Origin: a virus
Direction: 5' to 3' (one strand)
Length of the DNA stretch: 24,175 bases
Virus record (IMG/VR): IMGVR_UViG_3300025886_001308
Location: 1-24,175 of that record
The notes under the pieces are model-generated. The model was not told the DNA's origin, ran no database searches, and worked only from the letters and a program-made list of their open reading frames with translations. Shown piece by piece: positions 20,862-24,175 of this stretch; the stretch's first letter is position 1, and each line of letters starts with the position of its first letter. The translations under genes and the position numbers were made by a program.

Positions 20862-22973
20862 TTAAAACTGTCCGACGATCTCGTCAAATTGAACACCCGT
20901 TCGTGCTGCAATGAAGTTTAGCGTAATGAAGTTGATCGACCGTGCGGGCTTGATGTAGATATCTCCAACGAACTCGTTGCGGTCAATAACTTCTGGTGTG
21001 TTGTTTGTTGCGTCACATACAACCTTGAAGTCATAGATACCTCGTCGCCCCTGAACATCCCGAAGGAATGGTTCGACTAGGTTGCGGAACTGAGCGCGCG
21101 TGAACTCATCATTGAATTCGAATAGTGTGTATTTGGCTGCTGCGGCGATGGCTTTCTCAAGAACAATGAACAATCGTCGCACATTGATTCGATCAAATGC
21201 GCTTGGCTTGATCTGAAGTGTCTTGTCTCCGAAGAGGACAGTTCCCTGCCCCGGAAGATTCACGACTGGATTGATGCCGTTCTTATAAAGCTCATCGCGA
21301 TGTGCCCGTCGTGGGTTCCACGCGAGCTTGACAACGTTCTTAACCTGCCCTCGATTCAACCCAGCAGGGCTGAACCACGGATCACGAACATTATCGGTAT
21401 TTACACATAGACCAGCAATATCGGCGTTGAGTGGTACCCATCGATACACATCATTGAACTTGTCATACTGATACTTCCATCCAGAGTCCATGACAGCATA
21501 GGACGAGCTTCGCCCGTCAATCCCAGTAGATGTCGTTCGGAATCCTACGACGTTCGTTAGTGCTGTGCTGAGATTGCTCACATTCACACAGTCCGATGAC
21601 TGAGGTGATACGAACGCTACGCAGTCCTTACGATCTTCTACAAGATTGTCGATGACATAGCGAGAAACTACACCATCATGTGGTCCACAAACGACCAGCG
21701 AAATATCAACCTCTTCTGGATTGTTAAAGATATCATATCCATTCTGGAATGGGCCGGGAGTAGTAGCATTCCCGTCCGTTCCTCCAGATATGTCGCTCGA
21801 CAGAGGAAGGTGATTCTTTGTCGCCGCTCCGGGGAACGCTGACCCGATAATGTTTTTGAATGCAACGCCCGCAGCATCCGCCATCGATGTGCCGAGATCT
21901 ACATCAGATTGACCGGTAGTTGGAATGTCTACGGAGCCGAACGGGAGAACTACCGTGAAGTGTTCACCTGTAGTGATGCTAGTTGGGTGGTTTGCCCAGT
22001 ATATATATTGACTCTGATCATTTATTACGTTGACGTAATAATTGGAAGTTCCATCCGAATTCCTAGCATCCGATGCCTTAGATACATTTGGAAATGTCTC
22101 AAGGACGGTGTTCTTTGTTCCCGTGATGATACCCGTGCGATCTGAAATGGCAATGTGGATCTCATCCTCCGTCGCGTTTCGCTGAACTGCATATTCTGAA
22201 TTGCCAGGAACCAGGTCAAAGTTGTCGGCGAACTCCCACTTGCGAGAAACAAGTAGGTTACTTGCGGTAACTGGAATTTCACGATCGAGGGTGATAGTAT
22301 CTAGTGTCGAATTTTCAACAACAACATATGACCCGGATGGGATGTTCGCAGCAGGATGAATGGCCCCGGTGGAGTCTACTGTCGCGCCAAAATCAGCTTC
22401 AGGAGCATTCGCTGTCGAACTAAAGGTGACTACATCACCCTTCACGAATTCCAGATTGCGAACCTGCTGCCCCTCGAATCTTACAATATTAGACCCGGAA
22501 ACAACATTGGCCGAGAACCCAAGAGATGTGTTAGAAAACTGGCCAGGAACCGAATCGCAGACAGAAACTCGAAGCGCGTTTCCCACTGCACCGGGATACT
22601 TTGCTACCCAATCTCCGAATGTTGTCTTTGTAGTGACATCGTAGTCAGATCGATTCTTAACTAGAGCCGTAACACCAGCCGATGTTGCGTTATTTGCTCC
22701 ACTGGCATCTGATGTATTGACCACGCGAACAACTTTGAGTTTATTGCCATAGTCAAGGAAGTTTGATGCGGAGAACCAATGCTCAAAGTTATTTGAGTCT
22801 GGTTTACCGAAGCGCCGAACAAGCGCCGACTGAGAGTCAATCAAAACAATCTCGTCAACTGGTCCCCATGCGAATGTACCTACAAACGCACCATCTGTTG
22901 TGCCAACAGCCGGGATAATCGTAGTCAGGTCAACTTCTGTTACCTGAACCCCCGGTGAAATCTGGAAGGCCAT
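20862..22973 (-). CDS. 18: gp18 contractile tail sheath protein
   Basis: 703 residues (T4 gp18 659). The N-terminus ISPGVQVTEVDLTTIIPAVG and the following GAFVGTFAWGPVDEIVLI are typical of T4-type sheath. The variable middle (about 110-400) forms the outer protrusion domains. The conserved C-terminal part has LWNPRRAHRDELY-type sequence (here LAWNPRRAHRDELYKNGINP), VNLPGQGTVLFGDKTLQ, PSAFDRINVRRLFIVLEKAI, and an ending with YIKPARSINFITLNFIA. It contracts during infection to drive the tube through the envelope. The protruding middle is longer than in T4, as in several marine relatives. Confidence 0.97.
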   Translation of the reverse strand: MAFQISPGVQVTEVDLTTIIPAVGTTDGAFVGTFAWGPVDEIVLIDSQSALVRRFGKPDSNNFEHWFSASNFLDYGNKLKVVRVVNTSDASGANNATSAGVTALVKNRSDYDVTTKTTFGDWVAKYPGAVGNALRVSVCDSVPGQFSNTSLGFSANVVSGSNIVRFEGQQVRNLEFVKGDVVTFSSTANAPEADFGATVDSTGAIHPAANIPSGSYVVVENSTLDTITLDREIPVTASNLLVSRKWEFADNFDLVPGNSEYAVQRNATEDEIHIAISDRTGIITGTKNTVLETFPNVSKASDARNSDGTSNYYVNVINDQSQYIYWANHPTSITTGEHFTVVLPFGSVDIPTTGQSDVDLGTSMADAAGVAFKNIIGSAFPGAATKNHLPLSSDISGGTDGNATTPGPFQNGYDIFNNPEEVDISLVVCGPHDGVVSRYVIDNLVEDRKDCVAFVSPQSSDCVNVSNLSTALTNVVGFRTTSTGIDGRSSSYAVMDSGWKYQYDKFNDVYRWVPLNADIAGLCVNTDNVRDPWFSPAGLNRGQVKNVVKLAWNPRRAHRDELYKNGINPVVNLPGQGTVLFGDKTLQIKPSAFDRINVRRLFIVLEKAIAAAAKYTLFEFNDEFTRAQFRNLVEPFLRDVQGRRGIYDFKVVCDATNNTPEVIDRNEFVGDIYIKPARSINFITLNFIAARTGVQFDEIVGQF

Positions 22974-23029
22974 ATCTGTATCTCCTTCGTAAAATTATAC
23001 TCGAATTAACGAGCTTCTCTTCTGGGAGA

Positions 23030-23037
23030 TATTTATA
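23030..23037 (-). promoter_or_regulatory. T4-type late promoter of gene 18
   Basis: Minus strand TATAAATA, 57 bp before the gp18 ATG in the gap after gene 17. AAGGAGATAC before the ATG is the ribosome binding site. Confidence 0.8.
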
Positions 23038-23055
23038 CATATGCGTTTTTTAGAT

Positions 23056-24175
23056 CTACCAGTCGTCGTCTCCATCCCAAATCCAAGCATCACTTCCTTG
23101 TCTAGCTACGATGTATTTATCGACATCAGGATCTCCGGCGCTGATGATACCAAACGGCACAAGATTCTCTAGCTCGCGATCGTCGGCTTCCTTCTGTTTC
23201 AGTTTATCTGTTCGGATCTTATCTATCACCATCCTCTTGTGAGTATCAACGTTGGTGATTTCTTTGAAATATGGTTCAGTAGTACACCAAGCAAATAGAA
23301 CCAGATTCATCATGAGGTCATCGTGGTGTCCCGGTTCCGCTTCATAGCTATATCCTTTAGCAATGAAACTTGTCATCTCACATATCGTATCGAAGTCTTC
23401 TACGATCAGTCGATCCGCTTCAACAAGATTCTTGAGATTGGCGCATCCAATTTGCTTCACCTTCTTGCTCGTCTTGATTCCAAACTGGAGCTGACCTGCT
23501 CCAAACCCTGTCCCGAGACCTTGGCCTGCGCGACCTCGTGTGGTTACATAGAGGATGTGGTCGTATTCCAAATCTTCATGTAGAATCGTAGCGACTTGCT
23601 GACCAATGTCATTAATTTCAATGAGTACCCAAGCATCATTGTATGTTTTGGCTACATTCTGAATAACCGTTGGATATTCAAGTGGAGATATTGAGCTTGA
23701 CCGGTATTTAGCCACTACACGATATGGGAACTGACCCGAGTCGATCACTGAAAACGTCGAAAAGTCCAGCCCTTCTCCATGACTAACGTCTACCGTTATC
23801 GTATAGATGTGATCTGGTATCGGTTCCTCATATACATCAACTTGTCCTGATGACCGCAGCGGATCTGCGAATGGCATTTCCTTCAACTTCGTTGCGCTGA
23901 TCAGGGTATTCTGAGATCCGATGAACTCACATTCAAACTCCTGTGCAAACTGCTCTTTGGATGTGTTGCGGATCGTTGACTCTTTCCATTCATCATCCCG
24001 GCCGGGAACTTCTGACCAGTGAACCTCTACTGGAACATATTCAGACCTCTCCTCCTGCGCATCCATCCACATTCGATAGAAGTGGTTCATTCCACATGGA
24101 GTTGATATGATGACCATCTTGGTGGTTTTACCAGATGATATTGTCGGGTAGGTGGAAGCGAAGAACTCTTCTGCG
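23056..24175 (-). CDS. 17: gp17 large terminase subunit (5' end outside the window)
   Basis: The frame is open to the right edge, giving about 373 C-terminal residues; T4 gp17 has 610, so the N-terminal ATPase is mostly missing. The first visible residues, AEEFFASTYPTISSGKTTKM, continue into VIISTPCGMNHFYRMW, matching the end of the T4 ATPase domain (coupling motif). The nuclease domain follows: TVDVSHGEGLDFSTFSVID carries the first catalytic Asp of the RNase H-type fold, VLIEINDIGQQVA the middle acidic residue, and GHHDDLMMNLVLFAW the last Asp. It packages DNA through the portal and cuts concatemers. The protein ends in an acidic, Trp-rich tail (WDGDDDW). Confidence 0.96.
   Translation of the reverse strand, partial: AEEFFASTYPTISSGKTTKMVIISTPCGMNHFYRMWMDAQEERSEYVPVEVHWSEVPGRDDEWKESTIRNTSKEQFAQEFECEFIGSQNTLISATKLKEMPFADPLRSSGQVDVYEEPIPDHIYTITVDVSHGEGLDFSTFSVIDSGQFPYRVVAKYRSSSISPLEYPTVIQNVAKTYNDAWVLIEINDIGQQVATILHEDLEYDHILYVTTRGRAGQGLGTGFGAGQLQFGIKTSKKVKQIGCANLKNLVEADRLIVEDFDTICEMTSFIAKGYSYEAEPGHHDDLMMNLVLFAWCTTEPYFKEITNVDTHKRMVIDKIRTDKLKQKEADDRELENLVPFGIISAGDPDVDKYIVARQGSDAWIWDGDDDW

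Noticed and set aside
1-24175. tRNA genes, CRISPR arrays, insertion sequences
   Set aside because: No cloverleaf-like sequence, repeat-spacer pattern, transposase or terminal repeats were noticed in reading.

Overview
This window is the structural and recombination core of a T4-like myovirus genome (24.2 kb). All but one of the genes lie on the minus strand. Recognisable T4 homologues run in near-T4/cyanophage order from the right edge leftwards: gp17 (large terminase, cut by the window edge), gp18 (sheath), gp19 (tube), gp20 (portal), a gp67-like prohead core peptide, a second head-core candidate, gp21 (protease), gp22 (scaffold), gp23 (major capsid), a short unknown, a gp3/gp19-like tail protein, UvsY, UvsW, an Sm-like small protein, gp55 (late sigma factor), gp47 and gp46. 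Every gene is a phage gene; there is no sign of a chromosomal flank.

The most striking content is a phage-borne Pup-proteasome branch. A 59-codon gene at 12488-12667, between uvsY and uvsW, encodes a clear prokaryotic ubiquitin-like protein (Pup): a disordered acidic N-terminus, the helical core DAIDDVLEENAEEFV, and a C-terminal Gly-Gly-Glu. At the left end of the minus-strand block (267-1862) lies a full-domain proteasomal ATPase of the Mpa/ARC family: N-terminal coiled coil, OB region, AAA module, ARC-specific C-terminal insert and a terminal GQYL proteasome-docking tail. These two components point strongly to an actinobacterial (or other Pup-proteasome-bearing) host and suggest that the phage feeds substrates to the host 20S core. 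No PafA ligase, Dop or 20S subunit is encoded within the window.

Between gp46 and the ATPase lies an accessory block in tight translational coupling: an Asp/Asn beta-hydroxylase-like 2-oxoglutarate oxygenase with an extra N-terminal domain, an unknown 131-residue protein, a protein resembling six-hairpin (alpha/alpha barrel) glycosidases, a PLP fold-type-II enzyme resembling ACC deaminase/D-cysteine desulfhydrase, and an amino-type DNA methyltransferase. These could form a DNA- or metabolite-modification pathway, but that is inference.

Regulation is legible. Structural genes are preceded by T4-type late promoters (TATAAATA or the variant CTAAATAG), consistent with the encoded gp55. Two near-consensus sigma70 promoters (TTGACA, 16 nt, TATAAT) with almost the same palindromic spacer precede the uvsY-pup-uvsW operon and the methyltransferase-ATPase operon. 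Terminators follow gp19, gp23, the PLP gene and the ATPase. The leftmost ~217 bases carry the 3' end of a plus-strand gene that converges on the ATPase across a shared hairpin. No tRNA, CRISPR or insertion sequence was seen.
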